A stretch of 64,000 nucleotides of DNA from Ailurus styani. Its lineage: Eukaryota; Chordata; Mammalia; Carnivora; Ailuridae. The notes under the pieces were generated by a model, which saw only the letters and a list, made by a program, of their open reading frames with translations, was not told the DNA's origin and did not search any database. Position 1 is the stretch's first letter. Each line of letters opens with the position of its first letter. A program made the position numbers and the translations under genes. Shown piece after piece: positions 10,631 through 22,515 of the stretch. Location of the stretch: the NCBI GenBank assembly GCA_002007465.1, contig LNAC01000854.1, forward strand, positions 428,352-492,351, in the 5' to 3' direction.

Positions 10631-12700
10631 ATCTAGAAAAGTGTTTCTATAGCTGATGTCAAAGAAATTACTGCCATGTTTTCTTCTATGGGTTTTATGT
10701 TTTCAGGTCTTACAGTTAGCTCTTTAGCCCACCTTCACTTTATTTTTGTGTATGTATAAAAAACTGGTCCCGTTTTATTCTCCTGCTGTAGCTGTCTAGT
10801 TTTCCCAGCATCATTTGTTGAACAGACTGTCTTTTCTCCACTGTATATTCTTACCTCCCTTGTCATACAGTAATGGGGCCATATAACAGTGGGTTTATTT
10901 CTGGGCTCTCTACTCTGTCCCATTGATCTGTGTGTTTATTTTTTTTGCCGGTACCACACTGTTTTCGATCACTACAGCTCTGTGATTTGTCTTGAAGTCT
11001 GGGAGTGCGATGCCTCCGGCTTTGTTCTTGTTCCTTACGATTGTGTTGGCTACTCGGCGCCTCTTGTGGTTCTGTACAGATTTTAAAATTATTTGTTTTA
11101 CTTCTGTGAAAAGTGCTGTTGACATTTTTATATGGATGCATTAAATCTGTAGATTGTTTTGGGTAGTATGGACTTTTTAATAAAAATGGCACTTCAATAC
11201 ATATGAGCATGGAATGTCTTCCCATTTGTGTCACCTTCAAATTCTTCCATCAGTGTTTATAATTTTTGGAATACGGTTCTTTCACCTTCTTGGTTACATT
11301 TATTCCTAGGTATTTTATTCCTTTTGGTGCAATTATAAATGTGATTGTTTTCTTAGTTCTCTTTCTGCTACTTCATTATTAGTGTTTAGAAATGCAACAG
11401 ATTTATGTATATTAATCATATGTATTTGTACCTTGTGACTTTACTGAATTAATTTTGCCTGTTTCAGTAGGTTTTTTGGTGAAATATCTAGGGTTTCTTT
11501 ATATATAGTGTCATGTCATCTGGAAATAGGGAAAGTTTTGCTTCTTCCTTAACCAGTTTGGATGACTTTTATTTCTTTTTATTGTCTGATTTTTGTTGCT
11601 AGGACTTCTAGTACTATGTTGAATAAAAGTGCTGAGAGTGGACATCCTTGTCTTGTTCCTGATCCTAGAGGAAAAGCTCTCAGTTTTCATCATTGAGTAT
11701 GATGTTAGCTATGAGATTTTTATATATGACTTTTATTATATTGAGGTATGTTCTCTCTAACCCTACTTCACTGAGAATTCTTTTCATGAGGGGAACTCTG
11801 TCAGTTTTTTTTTTTCCATCTATTGAGATGATCATATATTTTTTGTCCTTTCTCTTGTTAATGTGATGTATTATCTTGATTGATTTGTGAATACTAAACC
11901 ACTCTTGCATCACAGGAATAAATCCCACTTGATCATGGTGAAAGACTTTTTTTTAATGTATTGTTGGATTCTGTTTGCCAATATTTTGTTGAGGATTTCT
12001 CATCTGTGTTCATCAGAGATATTGGCCTGTGGTTTTCATTTTTTGTTTTGGTAATAGGGAAATGCTGTCCTTGTAGAATGAATTTAGAAGCTTTTCTTGT
12101 CAATTTTTTAGAAGAGTTTGAGAAGAATAGGTGTTAACTCTTCTTTAAATGTTTGGTAGAATTCACCTGTGAAGCCATCTGGTCCTGGACTTCTATTTGT
12201 TGGGAATTTTTTTGATTACTGATTCATTTAATTGCTAATTAGTCTGTTCAGATTTTCTGAACTGGAAAATTATATGTTTCTAGGAATTTATTCATTTTTT
12301 CTTGGTTGTTCAGTTTGTACGCATACAATTTTTCATAGTATTCTCTTATAATCCTTTGTATTTCTGTATTATTGTTGTTTGCTATTATTGGTATAGTTGT
12401 TATTTCTTAATGTCTTTTTTTTTTTCTATGCCTCTTTTACTTAGGGTTCATATAGCTTCTTGGCTTCTTGCATTTGTAGTTCCCATCAAATTGGGAGATT
12501 TTTCATCCAGACAGTATGCTGGGATAATCATAGGGTTCAGCTCATTTGTTTCTTTTTTCCTCAGGAATGACTGTCCCGCATTGGCTGCTGTCTGATGTCT
12601 GAAAAACATTGTTGCATATATTTTGTAAAGTTTTTAGTGATTTTTGACGATAGGGTAAATCTTGTGTCTGTTATTCCATATTGGCTGGAAGTGGAAGCAC
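10631..12700 (-). mobile_element. Second L1 copy, antisense, truncated
   Basis: After the 5' part of the first L1 the sequence returns to ORF2 in the same orientation. For example, minus-strand frames at 10863-11240 and 11680-11928 contain LNIIKVIYKNLIANI and INKRKDKKYMIISID, both reverse-transcriptase-region L1 motifs. From 12420 to 12700 it passes into upstream L1 sequence. All frames are broken. Both L1s point the same way, so the pair is either two insertions or one duplicated element. Confidence 0.85.
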
Positions 12701-12879
12701 ACAGAAACTACTTTTTAAATTTCAGTTAACTCTCTACTGCCTACAACTACGCTTGACGTTCACACTCCTAGTTGAGCGTAGTCAGTTCTTTATAAGCTGA
12801 TTTCATGACAACTTCCGTCCCCAACTTCACCCACTTAATTTAAAAACTTGCCAAGTCTTCATCATATCCAAATTTCTTC

Positions 12880-13260
12880 ATCCTCATTGTGTTGCACATG
12901 CTCTTGTCTCTGCCTGGAAAGACCATCTTCCGATGTATCCCCCATCTGACCAAATTCTGCTTGTCCTTTAAAACCGAACTCACTCGTCAATTCTTCTGTT
13001 AAACTTTCCCACAAGCTGGTATTCGTAGCTACTGCTATGTTCCTATACCACTCAGAATATGACTCTCTTAAGCACTTAAGACCCTTTTATGGAGATTCTT
13101 ATTTTGACTTTTACACCTGACTGAAGCCTTTTAATCTCCTAGAGGGTAATAACCTCTACATCTTATTCACATTTTCATTTCTAAGCCTAGCTCAGTACCT
13201 TACTCATAGTGGGTTCTTGGCAGATGTTTACTCGGCAAATGAACATCCTGTCACAACATA
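12880..13260 (+). repeat. L2 3'-region fragment
   Basis: The wording CTGCCTGGAAAGACCATCTT, then CTTTAAAACCGAACTCACTC, then CACTCAGAATATGACTC and finally a TAGTGGGTTCTTGGCAGATG tail follows the typical order of the L2 3' UTR. It is old and diverged. Boundaries are approximate. Confidence 0.65.
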
Positions 13261-15486
13261 TAATATTGCTTTCTGAAGATAGTTATTGGCTTGCTTTGAG
13301 AAACTTGGGAATGATAAATAAGACAAACTAAATAAAACTTGGACTAGAATAGCTGCCACAGGCTAGCAGGTGTTCCAAATTATGTTTATCAGTGAAAATG
13401 CTGAGCAGGTGCTGGTTCCCTTCTAGGGTATTATTCTACCATTAAAATAATTCATAGCCATTTTTCTCTCTCTCTCTTTCACAGATGGTGGAGTTCTGTG
13501 AGTGATTTCTGTGAGAAGTAAGTGCAGGAATAGGTTTTCCTTAGCAGTTCCCTGGACTTAATATAATATAATCATTTTCAGATCACCAGCTTCAACTCTG
13601 AGAGATCATTAGAATCAGGACACTTCTGACCTGATGGAAGGCTAGTATTTTAGAGACTTATGACTAAGATTTCCCCTGAATTGCCTTGGACATGTGCAAT
13701 CCAATCAAGATAATATAGACTAGAGATTCAATATTCTTGACTATTCTTGAAAGCTCACAATTTAGGAAAAGGCAAACATTTTGGATGCCTACCTCCATAA
13801 TCACAATGGAAAAGGGTAATCAGATATGTCACCAAATAGAACAAAGCCTATGAGACTATAAAGGAAAAAAAAAAACAACAACAAAGCATGAGTTTATTAT
13901 CTTGATTGCCAGGCAAGGGAAGGTATAACATTGAAAAAATTCACTAAACAGTTAATAGGAGTGGGGGTGTGAACGTGGGGGTTAAAGGGCTTTATCCACT
14001 GGAATGGAGGTGTCAAGATGGTTATGATAAGTAATGATTGAAAACTTCTTCTCTGAATGGAACAGAATGAGCCTATGAGTCTATATGTTATGCAAGTTCA
14101 TTGGTCAGAAAAGAGTCTATAGTTTGGTCCCCATAAAGGTCTGACATACCAGATTACTCACAATTGTGTCTTTTATTAGCTTAGGATGGTGGCTTGCTGA
14201 AAGTTTTTACTTGTTTAAACAACTTCACCTGGTTGAAAATAGTTTAGTGAAACTCGGCATTCAAATTTTATTTCTCTTAAGTGTGTGTGACTGTAAGTGG
14301 TATGATGTGATTTGTCCCACATAGGATTTTGGGGGGACCCACCTGATTTAGCCTGAAGAAAGGTGCAGCACGGGCTCTCTCTTGGGAGGGGGAGGTGAAC
14401 GGGGTTACCCATCTAGGACTCTCAACAGGTAAAATTTATCAAATGCCAAAGGAAAGAACTTGGCTTTGGAGTAGGGGAAGCTTGGTTTTGCTTTGCAGTT
14501 TAGCCACCTATTAGCTTTATAGATTCATCTAAGTCTCAGGTTTTTTTCTGTAAAACATAGATAACAGTATCAGCCTCCTATCACTTACTGGGAAGATCCA
14601 ACGAAATGGTGTATGTAAACGGGCTTCCTGCTCCTCATGGGATGGACAGTGCGAGCCAGCTGCCCTCCCCCGTGAAGTCCCACCCATGCAGCCCCGTGTC
14701 TAGGAATGCCTCCGCTGTACCCTCCGCACCCTCCTGGGTCCCAGCCTCCCTTGCTTGTGCCCCGTCTCGCTTTTCCTCTCAATACTTAAAATAGTATTTT
14801 CAGGTCCAGAGATAACCTTTATTCATATTCTTCATTCACAAACTGGATTATACTTCAGTACAGCATTCTTTTGCGTTATAAGATTTGAAATGCTTAGCGT
14901 TGGGAAAATGAGCTGTTTCGGAGAAAAGTAAAGAGTCAAATGCAACTCTAAAGGAGTTTTAGTTTTGGGGACATCAAGAAACCAGCATCTGAGATGCCTG
15001 GAACCAGTGAGTGTGTCTCCTCTTACTCCTCCGTCTCAGATACAGGGCCCTGTAGGGCCTATAGCATAATCCTGCTTTTACCCAAACTGTAAAGACCTTG
15101 TGTGACAGGGCCCAGACACTTTGGAGCAGTTGATACTCACCGAGCAAGTCTGAATGGCCTAGTATTCTTTCTGGTCACCAGAGAAAATGGTCAAGGTGTG
15201 GGGATTCTAGGAAACCAAGGGATTAGTGGGATTATAAGCTGTAAACTACCCAAATTCCTATTGAACAAGGTGGAGAGCTGGGTACCTTGTTTAATCAAAA
15301 GAAATTCTATGCCTTTGAAAATTTGAGTCTTCTGGATCACTGTCCCTAAAACCTGAGGGCCACTGTGAATTTTCTCCAACATTCTCTTGCCAAATGTAGT
15401 TTAAATTTCTTCCTCATGCCCTGGAAGAATTTTTCTAGAGGAGTGACAAAAGTACATGGTGGATAGGGACTTAGAAGGACTACAGC
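13261..15486. other. Unique non-coding DNA with a MIR-like patch
   Basis: No gene is supported. About 14490-14620 resembles a MIR (TTAGCTTTATAGATTCATC with a following TCTAAGTCTCAGGTTTTT). The GC-rich part at 14610-14780 gives short opposed frames on both strands but no splice pairing. Confidence 0.45.
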
Positions 15487-15679
15487 GGCGCCTGGGTGGC
15501 TCAGTGGGATAAAGCCTCTGCCTTCGGCTCAGGTCATGATCTCAGGGTCCTGNNNNNNNNNNNNNNNNNNNNNNNNNNNNNNNNNNNNNNNNNNNNNNNN
15601 NNNNNNNNNNNNNNNNNNNNNNNNNNNNNNNNNNNNNNNNNNNNNNNNNNNNNNNNNNNNNNNNNAAAAAAAAAAAAAA
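15487..15679 (+). mobile_element. CAN-SINE, plus strand, centre lost in gap
   Basis: The head GGCGCCTGGGTGGCTCAGTG and body CAGGTCATGATCTCAGGGTC are present. The centre is replaced by Ns and the A tail resumes after the gap. The near-identity of this family across the genome probably caused the assembly gap. Confidence 0.92.
15553..15665. other. Assembly gap of 113 N
   Basis: A run of 113 undetermined bases lies inside a SINE. The size matches the missing SINE middle, so probably only repeat sequence is lost. Confidence 0.98.
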
Positions 15680-15899
15680 TCCAAAAAAAGTCAAAAAGAA
15701 GGGCTGCAGTGTTGTCCACCTCCCTTAGGCAGGTTGGAGACTGATGGCTGGTGGTTACACGGAAAGGGCCTCCTCCGTGGAAGATGGGAGCAGCGTGAAG
15801 GTTATTGGGACCCGGGGGTGGGGCAGAGGTGGCAGAGTGGAGAGGACGGGTTATAGGATGGGTTATGCTGCATGGTAACAATTTAAGAAAAAGAGATCC

Positions 15900-16130
15900 C
15901 GAAGTCCCGGGGCTTAGAAACAGGAAGGCTTGGTTGTCCTCTGCGTGTCGGGCACCGGTCAGTGGCGCGGTCTGCTCCACGCGCAGGGACGCCAGCCGCC
16001 GTCTCCCCGCCCCGTGTCCCCAGCCCTGGCCGCGGAAGCGAGGGCTGCTCCGCTCCCTCAGCTTGGGAGCCGCCCCATCCTCTGCGCCCTTATATCCTTA
16101 CCCGGAGCAAGGTAGGGAAGGGGGAAGTAG
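15900..16130. promoter_or_regulatory. Small CpG-rich island
   Basis: CpG density rises sharply here (runs such as GGCGCGGTCTGCTCCACGCG and GCCGCCGTCTCCCCGCCCCG), followed by a G-rich purine stretch. Such islands often mark promoters or alternative promoters. No downstream open frame with a donor is evident on either strand, so the role is undecided. Overlapping open frames up to 126 codons here reflect GC content. Confidence 0.35.
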
Positions 16131-16230
16131 GGGAGAAAATGGACTATTTCGGGGAACACTGCCATGTCTCGCGTAGCCTGCTCTTCCGGTCATCGAATGT
16201 CTATCTGCTTCCTTCTTCCCAATTTTTTTT

Positions 16231-16532
16231 TAAAAAGTTGTTTGTTTGGTTTTTTTTAAAGATTTTATTTATTTATTTGACACACACAGAGATCAGATCA
16301 CAAGTAGGCAGNCTTAAAAAGTTGTTTGTTTGGTTTTTTTAAAAGATTTTATTTATTTATTTGACACACACAGAGATCAGATCACAAGTAGGCAGAGAGG
16401 CAGGCAGAGTGAGGAGGAAGTAGGCTCCCTGCTGAGCAGAGAGCCCAATGTGGGCCTTGATCCCAGGACCCTGAGGTAATGACCTGAGCTGAAGGCAGAG
16501 GCTTTAACCCACTGAGCCACCCAGGCGCCCTA
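16231..16532 (-). mobile_element. CAN-SINE, minus strand, with artefactual duplicated end
   Basis: The 81 bp at 16231-16311 recur at 16315-16395 almost exactly, separated by a single N (16312). Each block begins TAAAAAGTTGTTTGTTTGG and ends GTAGGCAG. The second block continues into a complete minus-strand SINE that closes with CCACCCAGGCGCCC. One SINE is real; the doubled 5' flank is probably an unmerged overlap. Confidence 0.88.
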
Positions 16533-16535
16533 AAA

Positions 16536-16735
16536 AAAGTTTTAATTATTTATTTGACAGAGAAAGCAAGAGAGCACGAGCAGGGGGAGCAGCAGAGGGA
16601 CCAGCAGAGGCAGAGGGAGAAGCAGACACCCCACTGAGCAGGGAGCCCGAGGACGTGGGGCTCGATCCCAGGACCCTGGGATCACAACCTGAGCCAAAGG
16701 CGGCCGCTTACCCGACTGAGCCCCCGACCCCCCCC
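16536..16735 (-). mobile_element. Second CAN-SINE, minus strand, abutting the first
   Basis: AATTATTTATTTGACAGAG follows directly after the previous SINE head. The body has GCAGGGGGAGCAGCAGAGGG and GCTCGATCCCAGGACCCTGG. The head is degraded into a C-rich run (CCCCCGACCCCCCCCC). It belongs to a different tail subtype from its neighbour. Confidence 0.88.
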
Positions 16736-17482
16736 CCTCCACCCCCAACGCCCTTTTCTTCCCACTGTCTGCCCGTCTAAGAGTTTCGTATGATCTTTGC
16801 CTCTGGCACCAGTTCTCGGATCGCCGAGTGCTGTGCAGTCATCGCTCCGTCGGGTCACGGCCTGACGGCTCTAGGTCAGAGGTCTCAGAAGTGAGAAGAC
16901 GAGCTCTCTGCTGCCCCAACAACTAGCCCACGCGGTGGGACAGGAACAGGTGGACGGTAGCAAACACACTTTGTAACCGTGAGGTTTTGTGCATTCAGTC
17001 TTCTCACCAGGAAGAGGGGGCTTTTCTTCACCTTCCGGCCTTTCCCTGCTGTCTCAAAGGGGTCTCACATTTCTAAATATTATCTCTCCCACTGCAGAAT
17101 TCTTCTCATTCTTCCAGTTTCTCTAGGAACTTCTGCCCACCTATTTGGATGGTTAACCCGTCATCTCCATCGATTTCTTCTCTTACACTTGAGTGCAGGT
17201 AATTGTTATGTGTCAAGCACATTCTCTGTGCAAAGCCTGATACCCAGGTTGCAGACTGACACAGACGAAGATGACCCTGGATTCTAAGTGGCACTCAGAT
17301 TCTCCTGGAAATAGAACAGAAGGAGATGTTGGAGATCACTTTTGGGCTATTAATCTGTATTTTGTTCATTATATTTTTTCCTTTTTCACGTATCACATGA
17401 TTAAGTCCTTCACAGTCCCTGGAATCAGGAGTGTTTGCAGGGCAAGAGCCAAAGAAAGCTGCTTGAAATCATAGACTTTTCG
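16736..17482. other. Unique non-coding DNA
   Basis: No repeat or exon is recognised. Open frames of 60-102 codons at 16979-17474 overlap in both directions without splice signals in phase. Confidence 0.4.
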
Positions 17483-17679
17483 GGCGCCTGGGTGGCTCAG
17501 TGGGTTAAAGCCCCTGCCTTCGGCTCAGGTCATGATCTCAGGGTCCTGGGATCGAGGCCCATATTGGGCTCTCTGCTCAGCAGGGAGCCTGCTTCCTCCT
17601 CTCTCTCTGCCTGCCTCTCTGTCTACTTGTGATCTCTGTTTCTCTGTCAAATAAATAAATAAAATCTTTTAAAAAAAAT
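17483..17679 (+). mobile_element. CAN-SINE, plus strand
   Basis: A near-full copy from GGGCGCCTGGGTGGCTCAG to CAAATAAATAAATAAAATC and an A run. Flanking AGACTTTTC and AGACCTTTC look like an imperfect target-site duplication. Confidence 0.95.
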
Positions 17680-18480
17680 CAGAGACCTTTCCTGCCTTTC
17701 TTAAAAGTGTAAGGGACAGTAAAGTGTCTGGTGGGAAGGGGAAAGACAAGGAGAGAGTGCCTTTGAAAGGAGCAGACAGAGAGATGGCCCTGCTGGGAAG
17801 AGGTGGTGGCGGGAGCCCAGGTGCTGCTTTGGCAACGTCGCAGTCGCAGAGACGGGGAAGGACCGCACAGGGGCCGGCTCGGTTTGTGTTTCAGGAGGCC
17901 CACGGGAACCACGATTGCATGTGTTGTACCTTCTCCAAGGTTCGGTCTTTCCTTTCTTCCTTCCCACCTGCCTCACGTATCTGCCTGCTGTGGGCAGTGC
18001 TCGGAAGTGCTGTGTGGATGCAGTGAGTAAGACATGGGTCTTACCCTGGTGGCCCCGAACTCGGCTAGGGGAATGTAATTATAACGTGATGATTCAGAAA
18101 GCAGAAATAGGATCAAAGCAGTCTGAGGGACAGAAAAGGAAATGGCCAACCTCACACATTGCTTTCTTCTCTGTCTGCAGTGAATTTCTCTAGTATTATG
18201 GTCTCCTGACCACAGCCTCGCAGGAGAAGCCTCAGGGAGATGGGATCCATTCTTCGACCCTTTGCTTTCTGAGCCTGCATTCTGTCTCCTGTCTGTATCT
18301 CTTTCTCTCCAATAGCTGGAGAAGTTTATCATGGGTTTCTCTGTGTCCTCTAGTGTTCTTCAAATCTTACAAATGTAGGTAAAAAATGAATCTATTCAAG
18401 AATATTTGAGCAGCTCAGAGATTTGGGGAGGGGGAAGCTTAAAAGTCATCGTGGGAAAATGGCTTAGCAGGAGTTAAGTT

Positions 18481-18503
18481 CCCACCACTCAAAGAGTGGT
18501 GGG
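18481..18503. repeat. Perfect 10-bp GC-rich hairpin
   Basis: CCCACCACTC (18481-18490), loop AAA, GAGTGGTGGG (18494-18503). The stem is perfectly complementary with 8 GC pairs per 10 counting both ends. It sits in unique sequence. No protein-coding or RNA gene context is visible. Confidence 0.8.
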
Positions 18504-20969
18504 TTTGGCATCTTCCTGGGTGCCTTGACACGAGGGAGGCCATTGCTGTGAATCATTTCTTAGGTCCTTCTGCATCTTTGAGTTCCTCCTCTAAGACTCA
18601 GAGTCCTGAGCAGAAGCATTGGATGGACATGGTCTCGATGGGGCAGTGTTACTGGCTTCTAGGCTCCCCTGTTGAGAAGTGAGGTCCTGCTTCCACCAAA
18701 ATCCATGAACGAGTAAAGGTTCTTCTGAAATAGGAAGATATTTGGTGGCCAAATATATATATGTATGTATATAAAGTCCCTTTTCCAGTATCATCGCCTG
18801 CCTGTATTTTATCAGGAGACTGATTCATCCCAGATCCATCCCTCTGGTTCTGACCTGTCTCCCCTTTGGTGTCGTCTCTTTCCAGTTGCCTTCAGAGCCT
18901 TCCTCTTGGATGCTCCACGCACTCCAAGCTGACCCAGTCCGGGCACGTCATCTTCCTTCCCCTTCTCTTGCTCTCTCTCGCTTCAAGGACCACTTGGGAA
19001 ACGAGTGGAAACGCAGATTCCCTGGATTCACGCCACCTCCCCAAGTCTGGTGTTTGGCCTCTGGAGCAGGGCCCAGGAATCTTCCGGTTCTAGCAGACGG
19101 CACATCTCATTTTGATGCTCGTAGTGGCTGTTCTGTTTGAGAAGCAGGGTTCTCATTTGTCACAAGCTCTTGCCAACTTTTTCTCTGTCATATCTGTCAA
19201 ATTTTCCCATTCTTTTCCTCAAAAAAATACGCCCTCACTATTATAAAGAATGTCTTCGTGCCGTCTTTCCCTGTTACCTGCTTTATCATCTCTCCGTCCC
19301 TCCGTCGCTGTCCTCGACCTTCTCGTAGGCCTCTCTGCCGCTTCTTGGTGACAGCTTCAGGGGGACAGAGGGAAACTGCCTTCTGCTTCCCACTCCCTTG
19401 AGATTTGGCTGCACTTCCAGAAACTGGGTTTTGTGTGACTGCTCTGAGTGACACGCATCAGATGCCTGGAAAGGCTCGGGTCCTGGCTGATTGGCGTGGA
19501 TGCTGCCCGTGAACCACCAGCACCTGATGCAAAACCGTCCTCCTCATACTCGTCCACAGTAGCTCTGCTGGGGCTTCTGGTCTGCAGCCCACCGGGCCGT
19601 CACACCTGCACACGTCACACCACAGTCACAGCAGTCATCGGCATGACCTGTGAGCATCACCTGCCGTGAATATTTACTCCTCTGTTTGGGCAGATTACAA
19701 TCAAGCCCTTACGATTTCCTTAGACACCTTTCTTTCCAGACTTACTAGTGTGTTTATAAGTTTGTTTTGTACCATGGAGCCGTGTGTATAAAATTATTCA
19801 AAGGATTCTGCCATTCTTTACTCCCCTGGAATGAACGGTGTCCCTTAAGCAAGGGGTTAGAATGAGGAGGCTGCTTCCTTCCACGCTGACAGTTTTTTTT
19901 TATTAAGAGTATTATACAAGCTTCCTTTCCTTTGTGCTTTATATATTGATATGGCTTTATGTCTTTTCTCACCTTGAAATTTTCTTTATAGATTTTAATT
20001 TAAAAGTTGAAGAGGGAGATCTCAATTTCCTTGATTCTTTGACCTCTGAGTTGGAAGACGGTTGTAGTAGTAAATCATTAGAGGCAAAGAGGCAAAAAAG
20101 TACCATTTGTTCTGGGACAATTCTACATCATAAATTTGACCTTAGACTTACAAGAATGCTAAGCAGCAAAAAGAGAAGCATACATGAGCTCTGCTCCTGA
20201 CCTTGAACAAGGAGGAGCATTGTCTAATGCAGCCTGTCGGAAACACGCAGTATCTCACTCCCTTCTGTTAGAGAAGTGCACTTCCTGATTAGGTCAGAGA
20301 GATTAGCAGTGTACCCAGCAGCTCGGTGCAAAGGCTCAATGCATATGAACTTGCACCGAGGGCCACCTGTTTATTTAATAACTGTGCCATGTATGAATCT
20401 AAGTTCACACACATATGTGAGAAATAGCACCTTTAAGTTCTCTAAGTCATTCCAGTTTTGTTGCTAAACATCTGTCTCTCTAAGCTGCCAGGAAACTCAG
20501 TGAGTCACACTAAGGGCTCCTCAGGGTTCTGGGCTTTCTACTGTCGAGACTACCTGGTTTTTTGTCATCTGTTCACATGTGTCATCACCGAGATCGCTAC
20601 TGTCCTTGTCTACACATTCCCTGTAGGCCTGAGAGCTCGCGCTAGGGGAGAAAGGACTCTTTGGCCTGCTGTCAGTAGCTGCTCGGCTGCCGCTCTTCTA
20701 ACACCGTCCATCCCCGGCACCGGACGGCTCTTTCTGCCTCACACAGAGCCCCTTCCTGTTGTCTGCTTCTCTGAGTTCACTCTACTTTTCCCCTCAAACC
20801 TGTTCTTGGTGAATTATTAGCAACCAAAACTTCGTTTACCTTTTCTCGAGAATAGGGAGGACCCCGGCTTGGAAAGGGAGGGGACATGTTTGCATCCCAT
20901 CCTTCTAGTGTAGTAAAGAAAAAAAAAAAAGGAAGAAAGAAGTCTGATCCTAAGAAGACTCGTACGCTA

Positions 20970-21005
20970 ACATTGGTTAGCCAACCAATGTTGGTTAGTC
21001 AACCA
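20970..21005. repeat. Clustered inverted repeats with CCAAT/ATTGG motifs
   Basis: ACATTGGTT (20970-20978), spacer AGCC, AACCAATGT (20983-20991) form a perfect 9-bp inverted repeat. A second one follows at once (TGGTT, AGTC, AACCA). Each arm contains CCAAT/ATTGG, the NF-Y core, so protein binding is possible (inference only). Confidence 0.7.
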
Positions 21006-22289
21006 GCGCTGAGCATTAGTTGCTTGCTCTGTATAAAATTCATACACGTTCCTTCTCATGAATTGATGCTGACTCTGTGTCAGACACTCTGCAAAGCACT
21101 GAAGGCATATCATAGTCCTTGCCAACATCAGCAGGGTTCTGGGGTGCAACCAACAAAAACTAACTCTGTCAATTTAAGCAAAAAGGTCTGGGGGCATCAG
21201 GGACGCTTCTCCCTCCAAAATAGAAAGAGCAAATGAAATGATGTGTGGAGTTAGCCAGATGAATGAGCTCTAAGAAAAAGTGCTGAGAGAAGAGAGTGAA
21301 GAAACAAGGCGGGCCAAGCACTGGAGGAGGAGAAAGGGAAACAAAGATGGATAATGTAATCTCTGCTCCCAAGAGACGTCACGCTCTGGTGAGGAGATGG
21401 ACCTGCGTGCACATAATGTGAGGAAGTCCACGAGGTGAGGCAGAGCTCAGTCACGGTTGGAAGCAGCCAGCTTCGGCGTCCCTAGACAGCAAGTTGGTCT
21501 GGAGCACTGTGGAGCCTTTTGGTGCTGGCGCCGTGGCAGAGTTGGTGTTCGAGCCCTCTGGGCACAGGGCAGGAGGACAGGCTGTCTTTGCATAAAGAGT
21601 AGAGCGTCCTAAATGGAGAAGTCACTTTAAAATTTTCTTCCTTGCAGCCTTGCCTTGTCAGGGATAAAATGTCATACCCGAATTTGGAAGGAACCTCCAG
21701 ATGCCATATTATTTTTATTGTTCACATTGAACATTTTCCAGAGAATACCATTCCCATGGGCTCAAACCCATGTGACTAGATCCAGGCATGTCCAGATGTG
21801 GTTTGATCTTGAAGCTGCTTGCTTTTCATTGATCAGAGCAGTTGCACTGGCAGCATGTAGTGTCCGTTCCATTGACAGTGCCGGAGGTTGCATGGTTGTG
21901 TTAAGTACCGTTGCTATTTAGAAACCAACAATACCTGACAAACCTGGAAGAATAGTTTGTTTGTCGTGAAGGCTCCCTGGGCGCAGCTGCGGCTTACTGG
22001 AGCGGCCTTGCCCATCTGTGAGTGGGTGATGTGGGTGAGGACAGTAAACGTCGCAGCAGCAAACTGTACTAAACATTCTTGTGTCCCAAACAGAGCTGAG
22101 TTAGACTTCCTCAGCATGGGGGCAGGTAAAAGCCTGGAATCAGTTTTAATTGGATTCAAATATTATCATCTCCTGTTACAAATCAAGAAAACAACCTGTA
22201 AAGAAGTTGCAAGATTCCTGTAAGGCCATGTTAAGATGAAAAAACAGAGTTTTGGTGTGAATTCTGTGGATACTTAAAGCTTTTTGATA

Positions 22290-22515
22290 TTGGCACGGAC
22301 TAGACTGGTGCTATCCAATGGGACTTTCTGTGTGATGGAATGTTCGAGAGCTAAACTGTCCAGTCCAGTAGCCACCCACCAGATGCGGCCATGTCAACTA
22401 AATTTTAATTATTAAAATCAAATAAAATTAAATTTTTATTTCCTCAGCCGTACTGGCCTCATTTCAGCTGCTTGGTAGACATATGTGGCTACCATATTGG
22501 ACAGTTCTGGAACCA
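22290..22515 (+). mobile_element. MER5A-like hAT DNA transposon relic
   Basis: It starts near GGTGCTATCCAATGGGACTT, has an AT-rich middle, and ends ATATGTGGCTACCATATTGG with ACAGTTCTGG. This is the typical layout of the non-autonomous MER5A element. It has no coding capacity. Confidence 0.8.

Larger units (their letters stand above)
17680..22285. other. Long non-coding stretch, mostly unique
   Basis: I see no supported exon. Open frames reach about 120 codons on both strands but overlap and lack paired splice sites. Two structured spots are listed separately (18481 and 20970). A TATATATATGTATGTATATA stretch is at about 18754. The segment from 21160 to 21600 is purine-rich on the plus strand. 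Confidence 0.4.
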
